Of a DNA stretch of 38,279 nucleotides, positions 24,231 to 32,712 are shown piece by piece. The notes beneath the pieces were generated by a model. It was not told the origin of the DNA. It was given only the letters and a program-made list of their open reading frames with translations, and made no database searches. A program made the translations under genes and the position numbers. The DNA is from an uncultured Blautia sp. (GTDB lineage Bacteria > Bacillota > Clostridia > Lachnospirales > Lachnospiraceae): the NCBI GenBank assembly GCA_934408705.1, contig CAKRVL010000020.1:1-38279 (forward strand), in the 5' to 3' direction. The first letter of the stretch is position 1. Each line of letters starts with the position of its first letter.

Positions 24231-24740
24231 ATGGAAGAGAAAATAAAAGAAACAACAAAAGAAAAACGTATGATGAAAACAGTGGAGGATTCCAGAACCG
24301 AGCAGGTGCACCTGATTATGCACCAGCATTTAAACGCAGGAGGCAGACTATTCGGAGGAATGCTGATGCAGTGGGTGGATGAGGTGTCTGGCGTGGTTGC
24401 TATGCGCCATTGCGGGACTTACCGTGTGACAACCGCTGCTGTAGATAATTTACAGTTTAAAGAACCGGTTTACGAGGGCGAAATACTTGTCATGATCGGT
24501 TATGTGACCTATGTGGGAAATACCTCTATGGAAGTGGAAATCGATTCCTATGTGGAACGTGGAGATGGAATGAGATATATGGTGAACAGGGCTTTTTCTG
24601 TGATGGTAGCAGTGGATGAGAATGAACGTCCTACCCAGATCCCAGGGTTAGATATCCGTACAGAGGCAGAGAAAGGACGCCATGAGGCAGCGGTGCTTCG
24701 CAGGGAGATGCGTAAGGAGCGAAGAAACGCCGGATTCTGA
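24231..24740 (+). CDS. Hotdog-fold acyl-CoA thioesterase (YciA-like)
   Basis: 169 aa. HLIMHQHLNAGGRLFGGMLM is the typical active-site segment of cytosolic acyl-CoA thioesterases (N and D/E catalytic positions in LNAGGRLFGG and WVDEVSG), followed by VTTAAVDNLQFKEPV. The first 20 and last 25 residues are charged extensions. It hydrolyses acyl-CoA to free acid and CoA; chain length cannot be told. AAAGGGG precedes the ATG. Confidence 0.88.
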   Translation: MEEKIKETTKEKRMMKTVEDSRTEQVHLIMHQHLNAGGRLFGGMLMQWVDEVSGVVAMRHCGTYRVTTAAVDNLQFKEPVYEGEILVMIGYVTYVGNTSMEVEIDSYVERGDGMRYMVNRAFSVMVAVDENERPTQIPGLDIRTEAEKGRHEAAVLRREMRKERRNAGF

Positions 24741-24769
24741 AACGATACGCCGAAGAGAAGCTGTTTATC

Positions 24770-24808
24770 GAGTCAGAGACAGAGAAAAAACTGTCCCTGG
24801 CTCTTTTT
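24770..24808 (+). terminator. Terminator after the thioesterase gene
   Basis: GAGTCAGAGACAG (24770-24782) pairs with CTGTCCCTGGCTC (24791-24803; one mismatch, one G-U), then TTTTT. Confidence 0.75.
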
Positions 24809-24879
24809 GAAATCGTACATGTTATTCGCAGACAGGAATCGAAAAGTCTAAAAATTGTATGAAATCCTCCTGCCTTCGG

Positions 24880-24908
24880 TTGACAAGTCTGCCATACTCT
24901 GTAATAAT
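24880..24908 (+). promoter_or_regulatory. Promoter of the lipoprotein gene
   Basis: TTGACA (24880-24885), 17 bases, AATAAT (24903-24908). The downstream pyrH operon may use it as well. Confidence 0.62.
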
Positions 24909-24962
24909 AATGGAGAACAAAAAGTGGATTGTTAGTTCCGTTTTGTGGGAGGAATATATATT

Positions 24963-25907
24963 ATGAAAAAACGTTATTTAGTTCTTGCAGCACTTTTGCT
25001 GACTGCTATGGCAGTTGCCGGATGTGGTAAGAAAAAAGGTGAAGATACAGCTAAGGATGCACAGGTTACCGTGGCTCCTGCTGAAAATACAGATACGGCC
25101 CAGGCAGATGAAGACTCACTTGTAGAGATGCAGAAGTCTGAGGAAGAGGATATTAAGAATATAATTGGAGACAAGACTACTACCTCGTCTAAGCTGGTAC
25201 TTATAAATGGAACAGGCGCTACCGTTAAGGGGCTTTATATCCGTCCGACTACAGACGACGATGATGACTGGGGAACTGAGCTGATCAATGGAATGTTTAC
25301 CCTGGCTGATGGAGATAAGGCACTTTATTATTACGAGCCGAATGAGAAGGATGCAGATGGAAATACTGTTACAAGTTATGATATACGAATCGTTTATGAG
25401 GACGAGGATTATACAGACTGCTACTTCCGCAAGCTGCCTCTGAAGCTGATCACACAGATCACTCTTTGCATGGATGGAACAGCTGAGGACGGCATTCCAT
25501 ATGCAACTTATCTTACAGGCAGCAGTAAGAAGGAGACTTCTACACTGAGCGAGGTAATGGCTCGTCTTGGTCTTGATGACAGCGACAGCAGTGAGGATGA
25601 TTCTGATGAGAATAATGTAACACCGACTCCTCAGGAGACAGCTCCTACTGTATCTCCTACCGAGAATCCGCAGCCTACACAGACTCCTTCTGCTGATACA
25701 GATCCGGATGATTCAAGTGCTGATGCTGCCAAGCAGTATATCGGACAGCCACTTTCCAGTCTGGTTGCAGCACTTGGAGATGCAAATGGAAGTGACTATG
25801 AGAATGAGCCTGAGACTGGAGAAACAGGATATCATTATTATGATTCCTTTACTGTTTCCACAACTGTAGATGACAGTGGCAATGAGATCGTTGCAGGTGT
25901 ATGGTAA
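24963..25907 (+). CDS. Putative lipoprotein with acidic Thr/Pro-rich linker
   Basis: 314 aa. Signal peptide with lipobox AVAGC (C21), so anchored in the outer face of the membrane. A folded domain of unknown type spans about 60-190 (LVLINGTGATVKGLYIRP). Residues about 200-250 are low complexity, rich in D, S, T, P and E. The last 65 residues (YIGQPLSSLVAALGD) look like a small repeat domain seen in other secreted Clostridia proteins. Site GGAGGAATATATT. Function unknown; it stands where rpsB-tsf often precede pyrH. Confidence 0.78.
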   Translation: MKKRYLVLAALLLTAMAVAGCGKKKGEDTAKDAQVTVAPAENTDTAQADEDSLVEMQKSEEEDIKNIIGDKTTTSSKLVLINGTGATVKGLYIRPTTDDDDDWGTELINGMFTLADGDKALYYYEPNEKDADGNTVTSYDIRIVYEDEDYTDCYFRKLPLKLITQITLCMDGTAEDGIPYATYLTGSSKKETSTLSEVMARLGLDDSDSSEDDSDENNVTPTPQETAPTVSPTENPQPTQTPSADTDPDDSSADAAKQYIGQPLSSLVAALGDANGSDYENEPETGETGYHYYDSFTVSTTVDDSGNEIVAGVW

Positions 25908-25949
25908 AAGGATATTAATAAGAATATAAAAATAAGGCAGGAAAAAACA

Positions 25950-26651
25950 ATGGAAATGAAGAGAGTTTTATTGAAATTAAGCGGCGAGGCTCTGGCTGGT
26001 CCGAAGAAAACAGGCTTTGACGAAGCTACTGTTCTTGCAGTTGCGAAACAGATCAAGGCAATTTCTGATGAAGGAGTGCAGATCGGTATTGTTATCGGTG
26101 GCGGAAACTTCTGGAGAGGACGTACCAGCGAGACTATTGACCGTAATAAGGCAGACCAGATCGGTATGCTTGCTACTATCATGAATTGTATTTATGTATC
26201 TGATCTTTGCAGATATACAGGAATGAAGACAGAAATCTATACACCTTTCGCATGTGGTGCATTCACAAGCCTGTATTCCAAGGACAGTGTGGAGGAGAGT
26301 TTTGCACAGGGCAAGCTGGTATTCTTCGCAGGTGGTACCGGACATCCGTACTTTTCTACAGATACAGCTACTGTTCTTCGTGCAGTTGAGATCCAGGCAG
26401 ATGCAATCCTTCTTGCCAAGGCAGTAGATGGTATTTATGACAGCGATCCTAAGGTGAATCCGAATGCTGTGAAGTATGATAAAATCTCCATTCAGGAGGT
26501 TGTCGATAAGAAGCTTGCTGCTATGGATCTGACAGCTTCTATTATGTGTCTGGAGCAGAAGATGCCGATGCTGGTATTTGCTCTTGATGAGGAGAACAGC
26601 ATTATCAATACCGTTCATGGGAAATTCTCAGGAACGAAGGTTACTGTATAA
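25950..26651 (+). CDS. pyrH: UMP kinase
   Basis: Phosphorylates UMP to UDP for RNA and cell-wall precursors. 233 aa amino-acid-kinase fold: RVLLKLSGEAL (5-15), VIGGGNFWRG, GTGHPYFSTDT, and the C-terminal GTKVTV. Site GCAGGA before the ATG. First of the pyrH-frr-uppS-cdsA-dxr-rseP series. Confidence 0.95.
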   Translation: MEMKRVLLKLSGEALAGPKKTGFDEATVLAVAKQIKAISDEGVQIGIVIGGGNFWRGRTSETIDRNKADQIGMLATIMNCIYVSDLCRYTGMKTEIYTPFACGAFTSLYSKDSVEESFAQGKLVFFAGGTGHPYFSTDTATVLRAVEIQADAILLAKAVDGIYDSDPKVNPNAVKYDKISIQEVVDKKLAAMDLTASIMCLEQKMPMLVFALDEENSIINTVHGKFSGTKVTV

Positions 26652-26730
26652 ATAATACCGGCACATAAGGTGCTAAGAACAGGATAATACTGCTTACCGG
26701 CAGAAAAACATAAAGAGGGAGATTAATTTT

Positions 26731-27285
26731 ATGGATGAAAGAATTCAGAAGTATGAAGAGAAAATGAAAAAGACACTGGGAAGCTTAGAGTCTGAGCTGG
26801 CAACTATCCGTGCAGGACGTGCCAATCCTCATATCCTTGATAAGCTGACCGTGGATTATTACGGAAGTCCTACACCGCTTCAGCAGGTGGCGAATGTTAC
26901 TGTTCCGGAAGCTCGTATGATCCAGATCCAGCCATGGGAATCCAGCCTGATCAAAGGAATTGAGAAAGCAATCCTTACATCTGATCTTGGTCTGAATCCA
27001 AGTAATGATGGTAAAGTAATCCGTCTTGTTTTCCCTGAGCTTACTGAGGAACGTCGTAAAGAGCTTGTTAAGGATGTTAAGAAGAAAGGTGAAGCAGCTA
27101 AGGTTGCAGTCCGTAATATCCGCCGTGATGCTAATGATGCATACAAGAAACTGAAAAAAGAAGAGGATGTATCTGAGGACGAGATTAAGGAATTAGAGGA
27201 TAAAGTTCAGAAGCTTACTGATAAATACATCAAAGACATAGATACAGCAGTAGAGGCTAAGGGCAAGGAAATCATGATCGTATAA
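26731..27285 (+). CDS. frr: Ribosome recycling factor
   Basis: 184 aa, the normal length. [23 protein letters not shown] and the long helical part (about 105-184) are diagnostic. It splits post-termination ribosomes with EF-G. Site GAGGGAGA upstream. Confidence 0.95.
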   Translation: MDERIQKYEEKMKKTLGSLESELATIRAGRANPHILDKLTVDYYGSPTPLQQVANVTVPEARMIQIQPWESSLIKGIEKAILTSDLGLNPSNDGKVIRLVFPELTEERRKELVKDVKKKGEAAKVAVRNIRRDANDAYKKLKKEEDVSEDEIKELEDKVQKLTDKYIKDIDTAVEAKGKEIMIV

Positions 27286-27326
27286 GAAAGCCTGCCCACG
27301 GCAGTCTTTATAGAGAAACAGCAAGG

Positions 27327-27350
27327 AGAGCTCTTTACAGGAGCTCTTTT
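27327..27350 (+). terminator. Hairpin between frr and uppS
   Basis: AGAGCTC-TTTACAG-GAGCTCT followed by TTTC. It suggests partial termination inside the series. Confidence 0.62.
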
Positions 27351-27398
27351 CTGCCTTATAAAGAATCAGAGAAAAATTGAGAATACAAGGAGAAAACT

Positions 27399-28106
27399 AT
27401 GAACGTACCCAATCATATTGCCATCATTCTGGATGGTAACGGGCGCTGGGCCAAGGCAAAGGGAATGCCCCGTGGCTATGGACATATTAAGGGCTGTGCA
27501 AATCTGGAACAGGTCTGCTATGACATTAAGGATCTGGGAGTAAAATATCTGACTGTTTATGCATTCTCCACGGAGAACTGGAAGAGATCCAGGGAGGAAG
27601 TGGATGGTCTTATGAAACTGTTTCGCAGCTATCTGAAGAAGTGCATTAAGATATCCAGGGACAATAAGATGAGAATCAAGATCATTGGTGATATTTCTGC
27701 TTTTGCGCCGGATATTCAGGAAAGTATCCGGAACTTAGAGGAGTTTTCCAAGGATTATGATGAGCTGTACTTCCAGATCGCAATGAATTACGGAAGCCGT
27801 GATGAGATTACACGGGGAGTGCGCAGAATGGCACAGGATGTGGCTGATGGCAAGGTTTCCCCGGAAGAGATCACAGAGGACAGAATCAGCAGTTATCTGG
27901 ATACTGCAGGCGTTCCGGATCCTGATCTTTTGATTCGCACCAGCGGTGAGCAGAGACTTTCCAATTTCCTGATGTGGCAGCTGGCTTATACAGAATTTTA
28001 TTTTACAGATATAGCGTGGCCGGATTTCCATAAAGCTGAATTAGTACAGGCTATTGAGAAATATAATCAAAGAGACAGAAGATATGGCGGTGTGAAGGAG
28101 GAGTAA
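27399..28106 (+). CDS. uppS: Undecaprenyl diphosphate synthase (cis-prenyltransferase)
   Basis: 235 aa. IAIILDGNGRWA holds the catalytic aspartate D12; GYGHIKG, YAFSTENWKRS and RTSGEQRLSNF...WPDF motifs are all present. It makes the C55 lipid carrier for peptidoglycan. Its stop codon is one base before the cdsA start, so the two are coupled. Confidence 0.95.
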   Translation: MNVPNHIAIILDGNGRWAKAKGMPRGYGHIKGCANLEQVCYDIKDLGVKYLTVYAFSTENWKRSREEVDGLMKLFRSYLKKCIKISRDNKMRIKIIGDISAFAPDIQESIRNLEEFSKDYDELYFQIAMNYGSRDEITRGVRRMAQDVADGKVSPEEITEDRISSYLDTAGVPDPDLLIRTSGEQRLSNFLMWQLAYTEFYFTDIAWPDFHKAELVQAIEKYNQRDRRYGGVKEE

Positions 28107-28107
28107 G

Positions 28108-28902
28108 ATGTTTAAGACGCGTCTTTTAAGTGGTATTGTGCTGGTTGCAGTTGCACTTCTGACCATTATCAGTGGAGGCTATGTGCTATTTTTTACATTG
28201 CTTGGAATCTCACTGATCGGAATGCAGGAGTTGTATAAGGTTATGCATGTGCGTGAGGACCAGTTCAATGCGTTGGAAATCGCAGGATATGCAGGGGCAG
28301 TGATCTATTATATATTGATGATGCTGGATTTTGAAAAATATGGAATGATGGGCACGATCATTGCGTTTATGATTTTTATGTTTGTCTATGTATTTACATA
28401 CCCGAAATTTAAGGCAGAGCAGGTAATGCCGGCTTTTTTTGGAGTTGTGTATGTGGCAGTGATGCTTTCCTTTATCTATCTTACCAGAAATCTGCCAGAT
28501 GGTAAATTCCTGGTATGGCTGATCTTCCTTTGTTCCTGGGGCTGCGATACCTGCGCTTACTGTGTGGGAATGCTGATTGGTAAGCATAAGATGGCGCCTG
28601 TTCTTAGTCCGAAGAAGTCTGTTGAGGGTGGAATCGGCGGAGTTGCAGGAGCTGCACTTCTGGGTGTGATTTATGCAGCTGCGACAAGTGGCCCGATGGC
28701 TGAGTATGCGTTGATCTGTGCAGTTGGTGCGCTGATCTCTATGGTGGGAGACCTGGCAGCTTCTGCAATTAAGAGAAATCAGGGGATTAAGGACTATGGC
28801 AAGCTGATTCCGGGGCATGGTGGAATCCTGGATCGTTTTGACAGTGTGATTTTTACTGCGCCAGCGATTTATTTCCTGGCAAAACTGGTGTTGGGAATCT
28901 GA
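28108..28902 (+). CDS. cdsA: Phosphatidate cytidylyltransferase (CDP-diglyceride synthase)
   Basis: 264 aa, seven to eight membrane helices. The family signature runs from SAIKRNQGIKDYG through PGHGGILDRFDS near the C-terminus. Converts phosphatidic acid and CTP to CDP-diacylglycerol at the membrane. Start one base after uppS, with GGAGGAG inside the uppS end. Confidence 0.94.
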   Translation: MFKTRLLSGIVLVAVALLTIISGGYVLFFTLLGISLIGMQELYKVMHVREDQFNALEIAGYAGAVIYYILMMLDFEKYGMMGTIIAFMIFMFVYVFTYPKFKAEQVMPAFFGVVYVAVMLSFIYLTRNLPDGKFLVWLIFLCSWGCDTCAYCVGMLIGKHKMAPVLSPKKSVEGGIGGVAGAALLGVIYAAATSGPMAEYALICAVGALISMVGDLAASAIKRNQGIKDYGKLIPGHGGILDRFDSVIFTAPAIYFLAKLVLGI

Positions 28903-28929
28903 TAAACTGCGAAGCAGTTATTGGTTATG

Positions 28930-28965
28930 AGCAAGTAGCGAAGCGGACCTGGAATATCCGCTTGA
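28930..28965 (-). repeat. REP-like 36-bp repeat, copy 2
   Basis: Reverse complement of the copy at 24149-24184 with one mismatch; AAGCGGA and TCCGCTT again form the stem. A further small hairpin AACTGC-GAA-GCAGTT (28905-28919) precedes it. It fills the gap between cdsA and dxr. Confidence 0.7.
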
Positions 28966-28981
28966 TTGAAAGGAATTTTAC

Positions 28982-30124
28982 ATGAAGAAAATTGCAATTT
29001 TAGGTTCAACCGGCTCTATTGGTACACAGACATTGGATGTGGTAAGAGCCAATGGTGATATCCAGGTGTTGGGAATCAGCGCCGGAAGAAATATAAAAAT
29101 GCTGGAAGAGCAGGCGAGAGAATTTTATCCTCAGCTGATTGCTGTATGGGATGAAAATGCAGCCAGAGATCTGGCAGTTCGTCTTGCAGATCTGGATGTA
29201 AAGATCGTGTCCGGTATGGAAGGACTTCTGGAGCTTGCGCGGATGCCCCAGACAGATATTCTGGTTACTGCTGTTGTGGGAATGATCGGAATCCGTCCTA
29301 CTATGGAGGCAATCAAAGCTGGTAAGGATATTGCCCTTGCCAATAAAGAAACTCTCGTTACAGCTGGTCATCTTATCATCCCTATGGCAAAGGAGAATGA
29401 TGTACAGATTCTTCCTGTGGATAGTGAGCATAGTGCGATTTTCCAGGCTTTGCATGGAGAAAAAAGAGCTCAGGTAGAGAAGCTTTTGATTACTGCTTCA
29501 GGAGGGCCTTTCCGTGGAAAAAAGAGAGCAGATCTGGAAAAAGTTACTCTTGCAGACACCTTGAAGCATCCTAACTGGGTAATGGGACAGAAGATCACAG
29601 TGGATTCTGCAACCTTGGTAAATAAGGGACTTGAAGTCATGGAAGCAAGATGGCTGTTCGATGTGGATGTGGATCATATTCAGGTGGTTGTTCAGCCAAA
29701 AAGCATTATTCATTCAATGGTAGAGTTTAAGGATGGTGCTGTTATGGCACAGATGGGAACTCCGGATATGCGCCTTCCTATTCAGTATGCACTTTATTAT
29801 CCGGAGCGTAGATTTCTGGATGGAGAAAGGCTTGATTTTCATAAATTAAAGGAAATCACATTTGAGGATCCAGATATGGATACATTTCTGGGACTTCCTA
29901 TGGCAATAGATGCAGCCGGAAAAGGTGGCAGCATGCCTACTGTATTTAACGCTGCCAATGAACTGGCAGTTAAGAAGTTTTTGCAGGAAAAGATAGGTTT
30001 CCTGGATATTTATGATATTATTGAGCAGTCTATGGACAGACATAAAGTAATTGCTGATCCCACACTGGAGGAGATACTGGCGGTAGAAGACGAGACTTAT
30101 AAATGGATTGAAAGCAGGTGGTAG
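28982..30124 (+). CDS. dxr: 1-deoxy-D-xylulose 5-phosphate reductoisomerase
   Basis: 380 aa. NADPH-binding GSTGSIGTQTLDVV (8-21), ALANKETLV, PVDSEHSAIFQ (metal and substrate) and ITASGGPFRG with the flexible loop. Second step of the MEP isoprenoid pathway, feeding UppS. AAAGGAA before the ATG. Confidence 0.95.
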   Translation: MKKIAILGSTGSIGTQTLDVVRANGDIQVLGISAGRNIKMLEEQAREFYPQLIAVWDENAARDLAVRLADLDVKIVSGMEGLLELARMPQTDILVTAVVGMIGIRPTMEAIKAGKDIALANKETLVTAGHLIIPMAKENDVQILPVDSEHSAIFQALHGEKRAQVEKLLITASGGPFRGKKRADLEKVTLADTLKHPNWVMGQKITVDSATLVNKGLEVMEARWLFDVDVDHIQVVVQPKSIIHSMVEFKDGAVMAQMGTPDMRLPIQYALYYPERRFLDGERLDFHKLKEITFEDPDMDTFLGLPMAIDAAGKGGSMPTVFNAANELAVKKFLQEKIGFLDIYDIIEQSMDRHKVIADPTLEEILAVEDETYKWIESRW

Positions 30125-30125
30125 A

Positions 30126-31412
30126 TTGAAAATAATTCTGGCAATTTTAATTTTCAGTGCGATCATACTTTTTCATGAATTAGGACATTTCCTTTTGGCG
30201 AAGAAAAGTAAGATCGTGGTAACGGAGTTTTCCTTAGGAATGGGGCCAAGACTGTTTAGCACAGAGAAGAATGGAACGCGATATTCATTGAAGCTGTTTC
30301 CTATTGGCGGATCCTGTGCCATGATGGGCGAGGACATGGAGGATGAGGCTCCGGGAACCTTTAATGGTGCACCGGTGTGGGGACGAATTGCAACAGTTGC
30401 AGCGGGGCCGGTGTTCAATTTTATCCTGGCATTTGTAATAACTATTATCATTGTTTCTCTGGTAGGCTATGATCCGGCAGAGGTTACAAAGGTAGAGAGT
30501 GGCTCTACTGTAGCTGAGGCTGGGCTCCAAAAAGGAGATGTGATCAAGGAGTATCAGGGCTATCATATTGATCTGGCAAGAGATTTGTATCTGTATATGT
30601 ATTTGAATAATCCACAGGAAGATGAGACCATTCATATGACAGTAGAGAGGGATGGCAAGAATGTGGAGCTGAGCTTTAAACCGGATGTACAGGTGAGATA
30701 TCTGCTTGGATTTAATCGGAAGAATACAGATTCCCTTGAAGTTGAGTCTCTGATCCCGGGAATGGGGCTGTCTGAGACTGGTGTGGAGCCGGGAGATGTG
30801 CTCACATCTATTAACGGTACAAAGCTGGAGACTTCTGAGGATTATACTGCTTATCTTGCAGAGCATCCGCTCACGAATGAGACAGTTACTATTACTTATG
30901 AACGTAATGGACTGGAGTATACAGCAGATGTGACGCCATCGGAATCCCGAACTGCAGTGCTTAGCTTCTCCTATAATCTGGCATATACCAAAGCAGAAGG
31001 CCTGGGAGTAGTGAAGTATGGCGCTCTGGAAATGAAGTACATGGTCCGTTCCACACTGCTTAGCTTGAGAGAGCTTTTTACCGGTGGATTAGGCATGAAG
31101 GATTTAAGTGGCCCGGTGGGCGTCGTAGATGCGATTGGCAGTACGTATGAGGCAAGTAAAAGTGAGGGACTGCTGGCAATCTGGGTGAATCTGCTTTATA
31201 TGGCAGCGCTGCTTTCTGCAAACCTTGGTGTAATGAACTTACTTCCGCTGCCGGCTTTGGACGGCGGACGTCTGGTTTTTCTGATCATTGAAGCAATCCG
31301 CAGGAAGCCTGTAAACCGCCAGGCAGAAGGAATGATCCATTTCGCCGGACTGATGGTGCTGATGCTTCTGATGGTTGTAGTTATGTATAATGATATTTTG
31401 AAAATTTTCTGA
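30126..31412 (+). CDS. rseP: RseP-type site-2 membrane metalloprotease
   Basis: 428 aa from a TTG start behind GGTGG, two bases after the dxr stop; an ATG at 30108 overlaps dxr and has no site. Zinc motif HELGH at 17-21 in the first membrane helix, a PDZ domain (about 125-185, with a second PDZ-like part to 260), and the third zinc ligand in NLLPLPALDGGR. It cuts membrane-bound anti-sigma factors and signal-peptide remnants. Confidence 0.94.
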   Translation: MKIILAILIFSAIILFHELGHFLLAKKSKIVVTEFSLGMGPRLFSTEKNGTRYSLKLFPIGGSCAMMGEDMEDEAPGTFNGAPVWGRIATVAAGPVFNFILAFVITIIIVSLVGYDPAEVTKVESGSTVAEAGLQKGDVIKEYQGYHIDLARDLYLYMYLNNPQEDETIHMTVERDGKNVELSFKPDVQVRYLLGFNRKNTDSLEVESLIPGMGLSETGVEPGDVLTSINGTKLETSEDYTAYLAEHPLTNETVTITYERNGLEYTADVTPSESRTAVLSFSYNLAYTKAEGLGVVKYGALEMKYMVRSTLLSLRELFTGGLGMKDLSGPVGVVDAIGSTYEASKSEGLLAIWVNLLYMAALLSANLGVMNLLPLPALDGGRLVFLIIEAIRRKPVNRQAEGMIHFAGLMVLMLLMVVVMYNDILKIF

Positions 31413-31493
31413 TTGTTGTTATCTGACCGATAAGCTGCAAGATTTCATGTAGTATTAAAAACCATGTGATGGCGTAAACGGAAAAAGAACAAC

Positions 31494-31522
31494 TTGACAC
31501 ATGAACAATTATGCTTTATACT
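31494..31522 (+). promoter_or_regulatory. Consensus sigma-A promoter
   Basis: TTGACA (31494-31499), 17 bases, TATACT (31517-31522), five to six matches in each box. Directly followed by the palindrome listed next. Confidence 0.8.
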
Positions 31523-31549
31523 AAAATAGTTTTATAATAAAACTATTTT
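31523..31549 (+). promoter_or_regulatory. 11-bp inverted-repeat operator
   Basis: AAAATAGTTTT-ATAAT-AAAACTATTTT, perfect arms, abutting the -10 and covering the transcription start. The layout is that of a repressor operator. The shape (TAGTTT-AAACTA) resembles MarR-family sites such as those of FabT, but the regulator is not in this window. Confidence 0.6.
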
Positions 31550-31562
31550 GGAGGATATTGTT

Positions 31563-32645
31563 TTGTGCAGAGAATATAAAAGCAGTTTAAAGAGTTTGCG
31601 AATTGGTGATAAGGTGGCGAAGCTGCCTATTATACAAGGCGGAATGGGGGTTGGCGTAAGCAGAAGTGCTCTGGCTGGTGCTGTAGCAGCAGAAGGAGGC
31701 GTCGGCATCATTTCAACAGCCCAGATCGGGTATGATGAGGATGAGTTTGAAAAGGATCAGGCAGGATGTAATCTGAATGCGATCAGGAAACATATTCTGA
31801 AAGCCCGGGAGCTTGCAAGTGGAAAGGGACTGATTGGCGTAAATATTATGGTTGCCCTGAAGCACTATAAGGAGCATGTGAAAGCTGCTGTGGCAGCAGG
31901 AGCAGATGTGATCATCAGTGGCGCAGGACTTCCTATGGAGCTGCCAGAGCTGGTGCCTGAGATGTGCAGGACGAAGATTGCACCTATAGTTTCTTCAAAA
32001 AGAGCAGCGAAGCTGATCCTGAAAATGTGGGCACATAGATATAACCGTACAGCTGATTTTATTGTGGTGGAAGGACCGGAAGCCGGAGGACATCTGGGAT
32101 TTTCCAAAGAGCAGCTGGCAAATAGGAATGAGCTGGACTTTGATAAAGAAATCAGAGATATCATTGAATGCAAGAAGGAATATGAGGGAAAATTTGGAAA
32201 AGAAATCCCGGTGGTAGTTGCCGGGGGGATTTTTGACCGGAAGGATATTGACCATGTCATGACACTTGGGGCAGACGGAGTGCAGATTGCAAGCAGGTTC
32301 GTGGCAACTAAGGAGTGTGATGCAGATGAAAGATACAAACAGGCATATGTAAATGCAAAGGAAGAAGATGTGCAGATCATTCAGAGCCCGGTGGGAATGC
32401 CGGGAAGAGCTATTCGAAATCAGTTTGTGAAGACTGCGGAGGCTGGAAGAATCCAGGTGAAAAAATGTTATAATTGTCTGGAAAAATGCAATCCGGCACA
32501 AGTACCTTACTGCATTACAAAGGCATTGATCGATGCGGTAAAAGGGGATGTGGAAAATGGATTAATGTTTTGCGGAGCAAATGTGGGAAGGATTGACAGA
32601 ATTACTACAGTGCATGAGCTGATGAGGAAATTGGCAGAGGGCTGA
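31563..32645 (+). CDS. Nitronate monooxygenase / FabK-like FMN oxidoreductase
   Basis: 360 aa from the TTG at 31563, eight bases after GGAGG (a TTG at 31548 precedes that site). FMN-binding TIM barrel: PIIQGGMGVGVS near the start, VSGAG-type ISGAGLP, VEGPEAGGHLGF with the likely catalytic histidine, VVAGGIFD and GADGVQIASRF. A C-terminal cysteine cluster (CYNCLEKCNPAQVPYC) is a feature of a Clostridia subgroup. Either oxidises nitronates or acts as an enoyl-ACP reductase II relative; the operator type hints at fatty-acid control (inference). Confidence 0.87.
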   Translation: MCREYKSSLKSLRIGDKVAKLPIIQGGMGVGVSRSALAGAVAAEGGVGIISTAQIGYDEDEFEKDQAGCNLNAIRKHILKARELASGKGLIGVNIMVALKHYKEHVKAAVAAGADVIISGAGLPMELPELVPEMCRTKIAPIVSSKRAAKLILKMWAHRYNRTADFIVVEGPEAGGHLGFSKEQLANRNELDFDKEIRDIIECKKEYEGKFGKEIPVVVAGGIFDRKDIDHVMTLGADGVQIASRFVATKECDADERYKQAYVNAKEEDVQIIQSPVGMPGRAIRNQFVKTAEAGRIQVKKCYNCLEKCNPAQVPYCITKALIDAVKGDVENGLMFCGANVGRIDRITTVHELMRKLAEG

Positions 32646-32656
32646 TGATATAGGGA

Positions 32657-32684
32657 GGACATGTCGCTAATTGTTGACATGTCC
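32657..32684. terminator. Hairpin between convergent genes
   Basis: GGACATGTC and GACATGTCC around a 10-base loop, followed by TTCTCTATTATAT; extra pairs extend the base. Confidence 0.55.
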
Positions 32685-32712
32685 TTCTCTATTATATGTT
32701 TAATATTGTACG

